From Neptunomonas japonica DSM 18939 (lineage in GTDB: Bacteria > Pseudomonadota > Gammaproteobacteria > Pseudomonadales > Balneatricaceae): a stretch of 64,000 nt of DNA. The notes under the pieces were generated by a model. That model was not told where the DNA came from. It saw only the letters and a program-made list of their open reading frames with translations, and did no database searches. The number at the start of each line of letters is the position of its first letter. Positions within the stretch are counted from its first letter, which is position 1. Location: contig NZ_KE383915.1 of assembly GCF_000422765.1 (NCBI RefSeq), positions 123,435 to 187,434 of the forward strand, read 5' to 3'. This document shows, piece after piece, positions 36,604 through 45,824 of the stretch. The position numbers and the translations under genes are program-made.

Positions 36604-39528
36604 TTACTTCTCACCCCGTGTCAGAATGTCTGACAGCGAGCGCAATATATTGACATTTTTATGGCTGGTATAGCTCAGCATATCCGGAGATGGCTTCGCA
36701 TTTGGCTGTGGTTTCAACGGCCCGAACTGCGGCCAGCTGCCAGTCTCGCCTTCCGCTGCGGGTGTGATTTTTACTCGCAAATCATACCAAGCGGCCTGCC
36801 CTGTAATAGGATCAGAGTTAGTCACACGATCTGTTTCATCGCCTTTTTGCGGAAGTAGCTCTGAAATCAGATGATTCATCAAGAAACCATCCGTCGATTC
36901 GTTTGCATCTTCCGATAAGCCCCAAGCACCACCACGCTTACCGATAGCGTTCCAGGTCCACACCGTTTGCTCGTTAGTACCTTCCATCAGCTTAACTTGC
37001 GCACGAATCTTGCCGTTGTGTGACTCAACCCACACCCATGACATATCTTTAATGCCATCACGCTCTGCCGCTATTCGGTTCATGTACAGATAGTTCTGGT
37101 TCATGATTTGGCGCAACCAAGCATTCTGACTATCCCAGCTGTGGTACATGAACATAGGACGTTGATTCACCGCGTGGTACGGGTACTCATCACGATCAAT
37201 ACGCTGCTCTTCCAACGGCATGTAATAGATAGGAAGTGGGTCAAAGTACTTCACTAAACGCTCTTTGTGGTGCTCTTCAGTTGGCATTGGTCCGTCATAC
37301 AAACCTTGCCCTGCCAAACGAAACGTTTGTAGTTTTTCAGAGTAAAGTTCAATAACGATCTGATCCGTATTACCGATCCAGCCCGCTTCTTTTGCTAGCT
37401 CAAGATAATCGCGGTTTGCATGGCGCATATAACGCTGATTCATCCCTAGCTCAAACTCAAAGAAACCTTCGTTTTCTTCGTATGCTTCCCACTGACGAGG
37501 ATTCGGCTCTCCGCGAAGCGACTTGTCACCGTTCTCACCACGGTAACCAGCCAAGAAACCAATACCTGGTTCTTTCTCGAAGTTAACGATGAAGTCTTTA
37601 TAATCATCGTACTTACGCTCACCTTCTCCTGTTGTAAAAGCAGGGAAACCTAATCGCCCAGCCATTTCAACCATCACTTCCTGCCAAGAAACCACATTAC
37701 GGTCAGGCTTAATCACAGGAATACGAACAGAATCACATGCAGCATGCGGCTCTGAGATTGGACGGTCGAGCATAGAGATTGTGTCGTAACGCTCTAAATA
37801 AGTGGTATCTGGTAATACAAGATCAGAGTACGCCACCATCTCAGAGTTAAATGCATCAGAGCAGACAATAAATGGAATCTTATATTCACCATCATCTTCT
37901 TTGGCGCATAGCATTTCCAACGTTTGCTCAGTATTCATGCTGGAGTTCCACGCCATATTGGCCATGAACAGCATCAATGTATCAATCTTGTACGGGTCAC
38001 CTTTTACCGCGTTGCTAATCACCATATGCATCAAACCATGACACGATATAGGCGCATCCCAGCTATAAGCCTTGTCGATACGTAACGGCTTTCCGTCAGC
38101 ATCAATTGCCAAGTCTTCTGGACATGTAGGAAAGCCTAGTGGTGGTGATTTCAACGGCGTATTTGGCGCCATTTCTTTTGCTGGCTTAATTCCAGGCGGT
38201 ATGTGTTTAGGGAATGGCGGTTTAGCCAGATGGCCACCCGGGCAGTCAATAGTTCCCAGTAGTACTTGCAACATATGAATAGCACGGCACGTTTGAAAGC
38301 CGTTAGAATGTGCAGATATACCTCGCATCGCATGCATAGATACAGGGCGCCCGATAAACTTATCTTGCTTACGGCCAGCCCAGTCAGTCCACTCTACATC
38401 AACAGTAATAGTCTCTTTGAAAGCAACATGCGCCATTTCAAGTGCAATTCGCTCAATATCTTCAGCAGCGACACCACACTCTTTTGCAGCCACTTCAGGA
38501 GAGTACTCATCACCCATATACTTTTCTAGCATGATACTCATTGCTGTGCGCAATGGTGTTCCGTCAGGTGCTGTATATTCGCCAAATAAAGCAGGCGATA
38601 CATCAGGACGGTTCGCATCCGCGTAAGCTTCTGTTAGCTGATCCCACACTTGCGGAGTCTCACCACCCGCACGGTAGAACAAGCCATCGCCTTTCTGTCC
38701 AGGCGTATTAACAACTAGCTGAGCAGAGTTGGTATAACGAATCAAAAACTCTTCATCAACCAACTGATTTTTTAGCAGCACGTGAACCATCGACAACGCA
38801 AGAATGCCATCAGTCCCTGGACGAATAGCTACCCACTCATCAGCAATGGCTTGGTAACCGGTACGAACAGGGTTTACAGATACAAATTTAGCACCACGCT
38901 CTTTAAGTCTTTTTAGACCAAGCTTTATTGGGTTAGAGGCGTGATCTTCTGCCACTCCCCACATAAGGAAGTACTTAGTGTTTTCCCAGTCAGGATCACC
39001 AAACTCCCAGAACGCATGCCCCATCGTATAGAGGCCACCGGCCGCCATATTCACGGAACAAAACCCGCCATGAGCAGCCCAGTTGATGGTGCCAAACTGG
39101 CTAGCCCACATACCGGTGAGAGCCTGCATTTGATCACGGCCAGTAAAATAAGCCAGCTTTTTAGGGTCAGTAGCACGGATGTGCGATAGACGCTTCTCCA
39201 GCATATCTAGCGCTTGTTCCCAAGAAATCTCTTCGAACTCACCCGCACCACGTTCAGTACCCGGTTTACGTAACAAAGGAGAACTTAGTTTGGCAGGTGA
39301 GTACTGCTTCATAATGCCGGAGTTACCCTTAGCACACAGCACACCCTTGTTGACGGGGTGGTTCGGATTGCCTTGTATAAAGCGGACTTTATTATCTTCT
39401 ACCGTTACTTTTATACCGCAACGACAGGCACACATGTAGCAGGTGGTGTATTTGGTTTCCTGCTTATCTCTATTTTCAAATTCTGGAAGACCGGAATTAA
39501 CCGGTATCAAACTGGCTTGGCTTGTCAT
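36604..39528 (-). CDS. soeA: Molybdopterin oxidoreductase catalytic subunit, probable cytoplasmic sulfite dehydrogenase SoeA
   Basis: The 974-residue DMSO-reductase-family enzyme binds an N-terminal 4Fe-4S cluster (Cys30, Cys33, Cys37, Cys65: CYMCACRCG...VLCAKG) and a bis-MGD cofactor. The residue likely to ligate Mo is Cys157 in GGFCSVNMAAGG (inference from position). There is no Tat signal, so it stays in the cytoplasm, unlike DmsA. Size, lack of signal and gene order A-B-C fit SoeABC, which oxidises sulfite to sulfate in Allochromatium and many sulfonate-degrading marine bacteria. Sulfate and sulfite transporter genes 1-6 kb upstream support this. Polysulfide or thiosulfate reductase activity is the main alternative. 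Confidence 0.78.
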   Translation of the reverse strand: MTSQASLIPVNSGLPEFENRDKQETKYTTCYMCACRCGIKVTVEDNKVRFIQGNPNHPVNKGVLCAKGNSGIMKQYSPAKLSSPLLRKPGTERGAGEFEEISWEQALDMLEKRLSHIRATDPKKLAYFTGRDQMQALTGMWASQFGTINWAAHGGFCSVNMAAGGLYTMGHAFWEFGDPDWENTKYFLMWGVAEDHASNPIKLGLKRLKERGAKFVSVNPVRTGYQAIADEWVAIRPGTDGILALSMVHVLLKNQLVDEEFLIRYTNSAQLVVNTPGQKGDGLFYRAGGETPQVWDQLTEAYADANRPDVSPALFGEYTAPDGTPLRTAMSIMLEKYMGDEYSPEVAAKECGVAAEDIERIALEMAHVAFKETITVDVEWTDWAGRKQDKFIGRPVSMHAMRGISAHSNGFQTCRAIHMLQVLLGTIDCPGGHLAKPPFPKHIPPGIKPAKEMAPNTPLKSPPLGFPTCPEDLAIDADGKPLRIDKAYSWDAPISCHGLMHMVISNAVKGDPYKIDTLMLFMANMAWNSSMNTEQTLEMLCAKEDDGEYKIPFIVCSDAFNSEMVAYSDLVLPDTTYLERYDTISMLDRPISEPHAACDSVRIPVIKPDRNVVSWQEVMVEMAGRLGFPAFTTGEGERKYDDYKDFIVNFEKEPGIGFLAGYRGENGDKSLRGEPNPRQWEAYEENEGFFEFELGMNQRYMRHANRDYLELAKEAGWIGNTDQIVIELYSEKLQTFRLAGQGLYDGPMPTEEHHKERLVKYFDPLPIYYMPLEEQRIDRDEYPYHAVNQRPMFMYHSWDSQNAWLRQIMNQNYLYMNRIAAERDGIKDMSWVWVESHNGKIRAQVKLMEGTNEQTVWTWNAIGKRGGAWGLSEDANESTDGFLMNHLISELLPQKGDETDRVTNSDPITGQAAWYDLRVKITPAAEGETGSWPQFGPLKPQPNAKPSPDMLSYTSHKNVNILRSLSDILTRGEK

Positions 39529-39870
39529 ATTTATTATCCACCGTAGCGTTTGGCGTGTAACGCGATGCCCACAAATTCGGATCTGTCATAAAGTTACTGA
39601 GCCCGCCATCCTCTTCATAGAAAGATAGATAAACGAACCCGACTCTGTCAGTTATGCTATGTACTGGATCCAATTCATACAATGACCAGTCCGCAACGAC
39701 AGATAGGGCCAGCAATAAAAACAATAAAAACAATAGGTAACAGACATTAACTGGAATACAAAAAGAGCTTGATTTCAAGTATTTTTCGGACTCGATCAAA
39801 GAAGCTAACAAAGAGAGCATAAAAGCAGCGACCTGCGCCCCACCCTTATAATTAAGATAATCAAACTTAC

Positions 39871-39893
39871 TAGGAGCGGCTTCAACCGCGAAA
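39871..39893. repeat. REP-like palindromic element
   Basis: TAGGAGCGGCTTCAACCGCG followed by AAA matches the core of Pseudomonas REP sequences (GGAGCGG-loop-CCGCGAA), with GCGG/CCGC arms. It lies between the soe operon and the SLC13 gene. No second copy was found in the window. Confidence 0.6.
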
Positions 39894-39947
39894 AAACCGG
39901 CCGCTAATAAACTCTCTTCTACATCATGAGATTAAGAAGGTTCTGCA

Positions 39948-39975
39948 AAAAAGAAAAGGCCGCAAAATGCGGCCA
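39948..39975 (-). terminator. Rho-independent terminator of the SLC13 gene
   Basis: On the minus strand GGCCGCA-TTT-TGCGGCC is followed by TTTTCTTTTTT, about 20 bases after the SLC13 stop. Confidence 0.88.
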
Positions 39976-39996
39976 TACTCAAACTCGAAAAGAACA

Positions 39997-42000
39997 TCAA
40001 AAAACAACATTCATCATTACGATCAACACCACCAAAAACAACAGCGTCATTATGCCGCCCGCCCTGATAAAATCTGCCACTCGATAGCCCCCAGGCCCCA
40101 TAATCAAAGCATTTACCTGATGCGTGGGAATCAGGAATGAATTGGATGTCGCCAGCGCAACCGTCAACGCAAAGACCGCAGGGTCTGCCCCTGCCCCAAT
40201 GGCAATATTCACCGCCAGTGGCACTAGTAGCACCGTGGCCCCAACATTAGACATCACTAAGGTAAAGAACGTCGCCAGCACTGCCACAGCCAACTGCAAT
40301 CCCCAGATCGGAACACCATCAAGTAGACTTAGAGTTTGGTCGGCAATCCAGGCTGCCGTACCGGTACTCTCCACTGCCATTCCCAACGGAATTAGGCTGG
40401 CCAGCAGAAATACAGTTTTCCAGCTAACCGCCTCATAAGCCTCATCAATACTCAAAACACCGGACAACACCATCCCCATGGCTCCGGTCAGCAGAGCGAT
40501 CGATAATTTAATATCAGAGAACAACACCATCGACAGGGCTATGACAAAGAACCCCAGCGCCCAGCCCACTTTATGCGGACGCAACTCCTCTCTCGGGTAA
40601 TTACTGGTCATGACCACAAAATCCCGATTTGGCTCCAGCCGCGCTAGCGCCTCCCAAGTCGTGTGGCACACCAATGTATCCCCAGCCTGAAATTCAATAT
40701 CCCGCACCCCCTGTCCAGCCTGGGATGTATCACCTGCCCGGTGCAGGGCCATCATGGCCAAGCCATAAACGTTACGCAGACGAAGCTCCATCGCCGTATT
40801 GCCAATCAGCGCGGAGCCCGGTGGAATTACTACCTCTGCAATACCAGCCTTGGCCGCAGACAGACTTTCCGAGAAGGTATCCAGATCGGGGCGTTTATTC
40901 ACGCCGTAGTCGGATTCAAACATTTCCAAAGCATCCGACGCTCCCATAACAGCCAGTATAGTGTTGGCCTCGATACCCACATTCCGATCCAGACCTCCAG
41001 GGCCCATGCGCTGAATACCGTTAGCAAACTGAGCCGCGGTAATGCGAACCTTGTAGGGACGCTCTACCTGCTCCAGGGTTTTACCGACCAACGGACTGTC
41101 GCTAGGAACCAGCACCTCAATCAGCTCATAATCCAGCCCGTAGGTTTCACGGAAGTACGCCATAGTACTGAGGGTCTTACCCTCACCTTCGTTAGCTGGT
41201 AACACGAACCGCCCGGCAATAATAAAATACAAGATTCCGGTCAACACCAGGCAAATCCCCACCGGGGTTACGGAAAACAACGACCAGGCAGTCATCTGCT
41301 GATCTGCTGATAACGACTGGTTAGAGGTCAACATCAGGTCATTCAACAAAATCAGCGGGCTGGAGCCAATCATCGTCATGGTCCCCCCCAATATGGCGCA
41401 AAACCCCATCGGCATCAGCAACCGCGACATCGGCAATCCGGTACGGCTGGAGATACGATTCACTACAGGCAGAAACAGCGCAGCGGCACCAACATTCTGC
41501 ATGAAGCAGGAAATAAACCCGACGGTACTTGAAACAATTGGAATGATGCGAGTTTCAGTTTTGCCACCCACCTTCAAAATCCAGTTGGCCACTTGCCCCA
41601 TCAGGCCAGTCTTATCAAGACCCGCACCGATGATCATCACCGCGATAATAGAGATAACCGCGTTACTGGAAAAACCGTTGAACAGATTCGATCCCGACAC
41701 AAGCCCCTGCTCCAGCCCCATCAACGGCGCCAGCAAGGTAGTAAGCCCCAGCAGCACCATGATGGTCGCCGCGGCGACATCGACATCGACAATTTCAAAG
41801 GCAAATAGATAGATAGTCAGCAGTAATACAGCACTCACCCAAGCTATCTCCAAAGTAGGCACTAGCTGGCCGATGAAAACCGCCAAAAACAGGAACAGTC
41901 CTGCGGAAACCATCTGCTTTACAGGTAGCCAAAAAGTGGATTTAGCCTCTATCTGCACCTCAGTATTTTTGTTGTTTTGTGAGGTTGGACTGTTAGACAT
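39997..42000 (-). CDS. SLC13-family permease with TrkA-C domains, probable sulfate/anion transporter
   Basis: I start at the ATG at 42000 (MSNSPTSQ), preceded by GGAG at a 6-base spacing, rather than the GTG at 42012. The 667-residue protein has about 5 N-terminal membrane helices with the ion-transporter motifs MQNVGAAALFLPV and MIGSSPLILLND, a central cytoplasmic part with two TrkA-C-like domains (ELIEVLVPSDSPLVGKTL; EVVIPPGSALIGNTAMEL), and a second membrane half with VMSNVGATVLLVPLAV. Proteins of this build are predicted sodium/sulfate or other anion symporters. The gene is GC-richer than its neighbours and diverges from a LysR gene with a shared 68-bp element between them. Confidence 0.85.
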   Translation of the reverse strand: MSNSPTSQNNKNTEVQIEAKSTFWLPVKQMVSAGLFLFLAVFIGQLVPTLEIAWVSAVLLLTIYLFAFEIVDVDVAAATIMVLLGLTTLLAPLMGLEQGLVSGSNLFNGFSSNAVISIIAVMIIGAGLDKTGLMGQVANWILKVGGKTETRIIPIVSSTVGFISCFMQNVGAAALFLPVVNRISSRTGLPMSRLLMPMGFCAILGGTMTMIGSSPLILLNDLMLTSNQSLSADQQMTAWSLFSVTPVGICLVLTGILYFIIAGRFVLPANEGEGKTLSTMAYFRETYGLDYELIEVLVPSDSPLVGKTLEQVERPYKVRITAAQFANGIQRMGPGGLDRNVGIEANTILAVMGASDALEMFESDYGVNKRPDLDTFSESLSAAKAGIAEVVIPPGSALIGNTAMELRLRNVYGLAMMALHRAGDTSQAGQGVRDIEFQAGDTLVCHTTWEALARLEPNRDFVVMTSNYPREELRPHKVGWALGFFVIALSMVLFSDIKLSIALLTGAMGMVLSGVLSIDEAYEAVSWKTVFLLASLIPLGMAVESTGTAAWIADQTLSLLDGVPIWGLQLAVAVLATFFTLVMSNVGATVLLVPLAVNIAIGAGADPAVFALTVALATSNSFLIPTHQVNALIMGPGGYRVADFIRAGGIMTLLFLVVLIVMMNVVF

Positions 42001-42057
42001 TACTCTCTCCACATTACTGTAGTTCTAGGAGTCTGCCGGACAGACTCCTGAGGAGTT

Positions 42058-42125
42058 AGCAATACTAGAGGCTTTTTGCTATTCTATAAAACGAAATAAA
42101 ATAGCCATCACGAACAGAAAAATCG
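42058..42125 (-). promoter_or_regulatory. 68-bp operator/promoter repeat, copy 1 (upstream of SLC13 gene)
   Basis: This is 84% identical (57 of 68 bases, no gaps) to the reverse complement of 42998-43065. It ends 10 bases before the LysR start and 57 bases before the SLC13 start. The core ATAAAACGAAATAAAAT is identical in both copies. A TTC-N8-GAA dyad of LysR-box type (T-N11-A) lies inside. Confidence 0.8.
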
Positions 42126-42135
42126 AACTACCCAT

Positions 42136-42972
42136 ATGGATACCGTATTACTCAAGACATTTCTCGAGGTTTCCCACACCCGAAATTTCGGCAAAGCCTC
42201 AGACAACCTCTGCGTGGCGCCCTCCACTGTCAGTGCCCGCATTCGCCAGCTCGAAGAGCTACTCGGGTTGACCCTGTTTATCCGTAATCACCAGCAGGTC
42301 AATGTCACCCCGGCGGGCGAGCGGATGGAGCGCCACGCCCGCTTTATCCTCAGTGCCTGGGAACGCGCCTACGAGGATATAGCCCTTAGCGCCAATCTGA
42401 ATAAACGCTTGGTGATAGCCGGCGTTTCCAGCCTGTGGGATATCTTTCTGCAGCAGTGGCTGAACAACATCTATAGCCAGATGCCCACTCTTGGATTACG
42501 TGCCGAAGAGAGTACGCCGCTGCGTGTGGTAGAGAAACTCGACCAGGGCCTGATCGATGTCGGTTTTATGTATGAGCCGCCCAAGCTGGCGGATATGGCT
42601 ATAGAAGAGGTAAAAACGATCACCTTACAATTAGTATCAAGCAGACAAAATCAAACACCGGATGATGCAGTCTCCAAGGGTTACATCCGGGTTGAATGGG
42701 GCACCACGTTTAATACCTTGCATGAAAGTTACTTCCCACAGCGACCACTGGCACCGGTACGCGTAAACAGCGGTCGAGTCGCACTGGATCTGATGCTTAA
42801 CTGCGGCGGAGCCGCCTACCTGCCGCAGGCGGTTGTAGCACCGTTGATCTATCAGGGGAAGCTTTATCCGGTAGCCGATGCGCCACAGATTGAAATGAAA
42901 GCCTATGCAGCCTACTCCCTGCACGGAGAGCACCGCGACCTGATAAAACAACTACTGGTCCTGATGCAATAA
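42136..42972 (+). CDS. LysR-family transcriptional regulator, HdfR-like
   Basis: The 278-residue protein has an N-terminal winged helix (LLKTFLEVSHTRNFGKASDNLCVAPSTVSARIRQLEELLG) close to HdfR of E. coli, followed by a periplasmic-binding-like effector domain. It lies between the SLC13 and sulP genes, and both intergenic regions carry the same 68-bp element, so it probably controls both transporters and, from the position of copy 1, itself. GC content is high (about 68% by count in 42301-42360), unlike the sulP gene next door (38% in 43681-43740). Confidence 0.88.
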   Translation: MDTVLLKTFLEVSHTRNFGKASDNLCVAPSTVSARIRQLEELLGLTLFIRNHQQVNVTPAGERMERHARFILSAWERAYEDIALSANLNKRLVIAGVSSLWDIFLQQWLNNIYSQMPTLGLRAEESTPLRVVEKLDQGLIDVGFMYEPPKLADMAIEEVKTITLQLVSSRQNQTPDDAVSKGYIRVEWGTTFNTLHESYFPQRPLAPVRVNSGRVALDLMLNCGGAAYLPQAVVAPLIYQGKLYPVADAPQIEMKAYAAYSLHGEHRDLIKQLLVLMQ

Positions 42973-42997
42973 ACTGGCGCAACAACCAGCTTCAATT

Positions 42998-43065
42998 CGA
43001 TTATTTTGTTCTTATTGTCCATTTTATTTCGTTTTATCGAATATCAAAAAACCACTAGTATTGCT
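42998..43065 (+). promoter_or_regulatory. 68-bp operator/promoter repeat, copy 2 (upstream of sulP)
   Basis: Inverted copy of 42058-42125. Read toward sulP it has the same orientation as copy 1 read toward the SLC13 gene. It contains a better dyad, TTCG-TTTTAT-CGAA (about 43028-43041), and ends 125 bases before the sulP ATG. Confidence 0.8.
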
Positions 43066-43190
43066 GTTCTTGAGTATTTCCAAATTGGTCACAACAGGCA
43101 CACCAACTGGCTCTATATTATAATATGCCCAATCAATACACTACATTGTTGAAATAAAAGCAAAATTATCGGTACGTAGGACTTCAATCT

Positions 43191-44948
43191 ATGCAAAATA
43201 AGACAGGCAACTCTCAATTTAACTGGACCCGCCTGCTGCCGTTCCTCGTCTGGTTTAAGCTCATCACTCCAGCCAAGGCGCGTGATGACCTTTTTGCTGG
43301 TATCACCAATGCCGTCATCGTATTACCTCAAGGTGTAGCTTACGCTCTGATTGCCGGTATGCCTCCTGAATACGGCTTATACGCGGCAATTATCCCCGCA
43401 ATCATTGCCGCCCTGTTTGGCTCTTCATGGCACCTCATTTCTGGTCCAACCGCTGCTTTATCAATTGTTGTTTTCACCACAGTAAGCCCACTGGCGTCTC
43501 CTGGCTCCCCAGAATTCATCAACCTTGTACTCGCATTAACACTCATGGCGGGATTATTTCAGTTGCTTTTGGCATTCTTCCGCTTTGGCACCTTAGTTAA
43601 TTTTGTTTCCCACTCCGTTGTTGTCGGCTTCACAACAGGGGCTGCTATTGTTATTGCATCCAGCCAGGTTAAGAATATTTTAGGTATTTCTATTGAAAGC
43701 AATGGATCCTTCCTATCTACATGGTCTGGCGTATTTTCAGCAGCAAACAACACCAATTTTTATGCACTTTCTGTTGCTGCTGTCACCGTTGTCACATGCC
43801 TATTCTTTAAGCGCGTACTGCCCCGCTGGCCAAACATGCTTATTGCCATGATCATCAGCAGTGTCTTTGCATGGTGGCTCGGCGCAGACGAGAACAGCAT
43901 CGCATTAGTCGGTGAGATTCCAGGAAGTTTACCGCCCTTTATGTTCCCCAGCGTTGATTCCAACGTGTTTTACGACTTAGCGCCTGGTGCTATTGCTATC
44001 GGTTTATTAGGCTTAGTCGAAGCGGTTTCCATAGCTCGCTCTGTAGCAACACGCTCACACCAATCCATTAACGGCAATCAAGAGTTTTATGGACAGGCAC
44101 TGTCAAACATTGTTGGTTCTGTATTCTCTTCTTACGCCTCTTCTGGCTCCTTTACTCGCACGGGTGTCAACTTCACATCCGGTGCTAAAACGCCATTAGC
44201 AGCTGTTATCGCAGCCATTTCACTGGCGATCATTGTGTTGCTATTTTCTGAAATGACACGCTTTATTCCCATTCCAAGCATGGCAGGCTTACTGCTGGTT
44301 GTTGCTTATAACCTTATTGATTTTCATCACATCAAATTGATCTTTCGCGCAGGAAAATCTGAATTTGCTGTATTAATTGTCACCTTCGCTGCAACCCTTG
44401 TCATGGCGCTTGAGTTTGCTATCTACTTGGGTGTTATTTTGTCACTGGTATTTTATCTAAAGCGTACGTCCCAGCCAAATATTGTAGAAGTGCTGCCCGA
44501 CCAACACAGCACCACTCCATTTTTCATCAGCGCCCTTGGCTCTAGCGAACCTCGCTGCCCGCAGCTAAAAATTATTCGTATTGAAGGCTCTTTATTTTTC
44601 GGCTCAGTTAACTACGTAAAAGACTATCTAGAAAACATAAGCTCACCAAACGTACTCATTATTGGTCACGGTATGAACCATATCGATATCGCTGGGGCCG
44701 AAATGTTGATGCAAGAAGCCAAACGCAGACGCAGCATCGGACAAGCACTATTTCTGAGCAACCTTAAAACACAAGTTGATGAGTACCTACGACGAGATGA
44801 GTACTTTGAAAGCTTAGGTGAGCAGTCATTTTTTCCGTCAAAAGGGGAAGCCATTCAAAAAATATACGAGCATCTCGATCGTGACATCTGTCATAATTGC
44901 ACCAGCCGTATTTTTCAAGAATGCAAAACCATCATCCCTAAAGAGTAA
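43191..44948 (+). CDS. SulP-family inorganic anion transporter with STAS domain
   Basis: The 585-residue protein has the SulP start (DDLFAGITNAVIVLPQGVAYALIAGMPPEYGLYAAIIPAIIAALFGSS region), about 12 membrane helices, and a C-terminal STAS domain (PQLKIIRIEGSLFFGSVNYV; MNHIDIAGAEML). SulP proteins move sulfate, bicarbonate or other anions. The final 20 residues hold three cysteines (ICHNC...QEC), unusual for the family and possibly metal- or redox-binding. tauE follows after 12 bases, so the two are cotranscribed. Confidence 0.92.
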   Translation: MQNKTGNSQFNWTRLLPFLVWFKLITPAKARDDLFAGITNAVIVLPQGVAYALIAGMPPEYGLYAAIIPAIIAALFGSSWHLISGPTAALSIVVFTTVSPLASPGSPEFINLVLALTLMAGLFQLLLAFFRFGTLVNFVSHSVVVGFTTGAAIVIASSQVKNILGISIESNGSFLSTWSGVFSAANNTNFYALSVAAVTVVTCLFFKRVLPRWPNMLIAMIISSVFAWWLGADENSIALVGEIPGSLPPFMFPSVDSNVFYDLAPGAIAIGLLGLVEAVSIARSVATRSHQSINGNQEFYGQALSNIVGSVFSSYASSGSFTRTGVNFTSGAKTPLAAVIAAISLAIIVLLFSEMTRFIPIPSMAGLLLVVAYNLIDFHHIKLIFRAGKSEFAVLIVTFAATLVMALEFAIYLGVILSLVFYLKRTSQPNIVEVLPDQHSTTPFFISALGSSEPRCPQLKIIRIEGSLFFGSVNYVKDYLENISSPNVLIIGHGMNHIDIAGAEMLMQEAKRRRSIGQALFLSNLKTQVDEYLRRDEYFESLGEQSFFPSKGEAIQKIYEHLDRDICHNCTSRIFQECKTIIPKE

Positions 44949-44960
44949 AATTTACACATC

Positions 44961-45707
44961 ATGGGCTTAGAAACACTTATTCCCTTTATCGCTATCATTG
45001 CCTTTGCAACCTATGTACAAACCATCACAGGGTTTGCTCTAGGCATGATAGTGATGGGCGCCGTTACTGCATTTAACCTAGTACCCATTGCATTCACTTC
45101 TGTTGTCATTAGCGCGGTCACCTTGATCAACGGCCTTATTGCCATCAAAGGTAATTTCCATGCGCTTGATATTAAGCGGGTCATGATTACTTGTGCAGGT
45201 ATTTTCCCTGCATTGCTCGCCGGCCTACTCCTACTAGATTACCTTAGCGAGTCATTTAATAGCCTATTACAGCTATTATTGGGCATCACTATTTTTACGG
45301 GCGGCATGTTAATTATGCTTCGTCCAGACCCCTTAAAAGAACCTTCACCCAATGCTGTGTTTGCAGCATCAGGTGCAACCGCAGGCTTTTTAGCGGGAAT
45401 GTTTAGCATGGCCGGGCCGCCTCTTGTTTATCTGTTTTACCGTCAACCCTTTGAGCTAAAAACGATAAGGTTATGTTTAGTTTCTATATTCCTTGTTTGC
45501 TCAACAGCCCGCATTATTATGGTTGGCTTCCAAGGCGGCTTAACACTGGATATGCTGACATTTTCACTTTTGTGTATTCCTATGGTGATGTTCTTTACGT
45601 GGGTCGGCAAACGCTATCCACCACCACTGAGCACCACTAATATGCGCCGTTTTGCATTTTCATTGTTGATCATCATTGGCATTAGCCTAATGGTAGGCGC
45701 ACTATAA
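44961..45707 (+). CDS. TauE/SafE-family sulfite/anion exporter
   Basis: This 248-residue membrane protein has seven to eight hydrophobic helices and the duplicated TauE motifs (YVQTITGFALGMIVMG near the start; GATAGFLAGMFSMAGPPLVYLFY in the second half). TauE/SafE proteins are proposed to export sulfite or sulfoacetate in taurine degraders. Its tight link to sulP and closeness to soeABC favour a sulfur-anion substrate. Confidence 0.88.
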   Translation: MGLETLIPFIAIIAFATYVQTITGFALGMIVMGAVTAFNLVPIAFTSVVISAVTLINGLIAIKGNFHALDIKRVMITCAGIFPALLAGLLLLDYLSESFNSLLQLLLGITIFTGGMLIMLRPDPLKEPSPNAVFAASGATAGFLAGMFSMAGPPLVYLFYRQPFELKTIRLCLVSIFLVCSTARIIMVGFQGGLTLDMLTFSLLCIPMVMFFTWVGKRYPPPLSTTNMRRFAFSLLIIIGISLMVGAL

Positions 45708-45824
45708 CTGGCCATACTGAAAGATAGTAACTGGCCCACTCCCTATCACCCCCACTCACCTAGACTGGGGCAAACACTTATGCAGCACACTTCTTAATAA
45801 AATCTATAGATTACAGGTATAACT

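Noticed and set aside
36661-36700. Text resembling a tRNA start (TGGCTGGTATAGCTCA)
   Set aside because: It lies inside the soeA coding region; no cloverleaf or acceptor stem can be formed.
39497-39820. 107-codon minus-strand frame upstream of soeA with one hydrophobic stretch
   Set aside because: It overlaps the soeA start, lacks a ribosome site, and the hydrophobic run comes from an AAC/AAT-rich repeat read in reverse.
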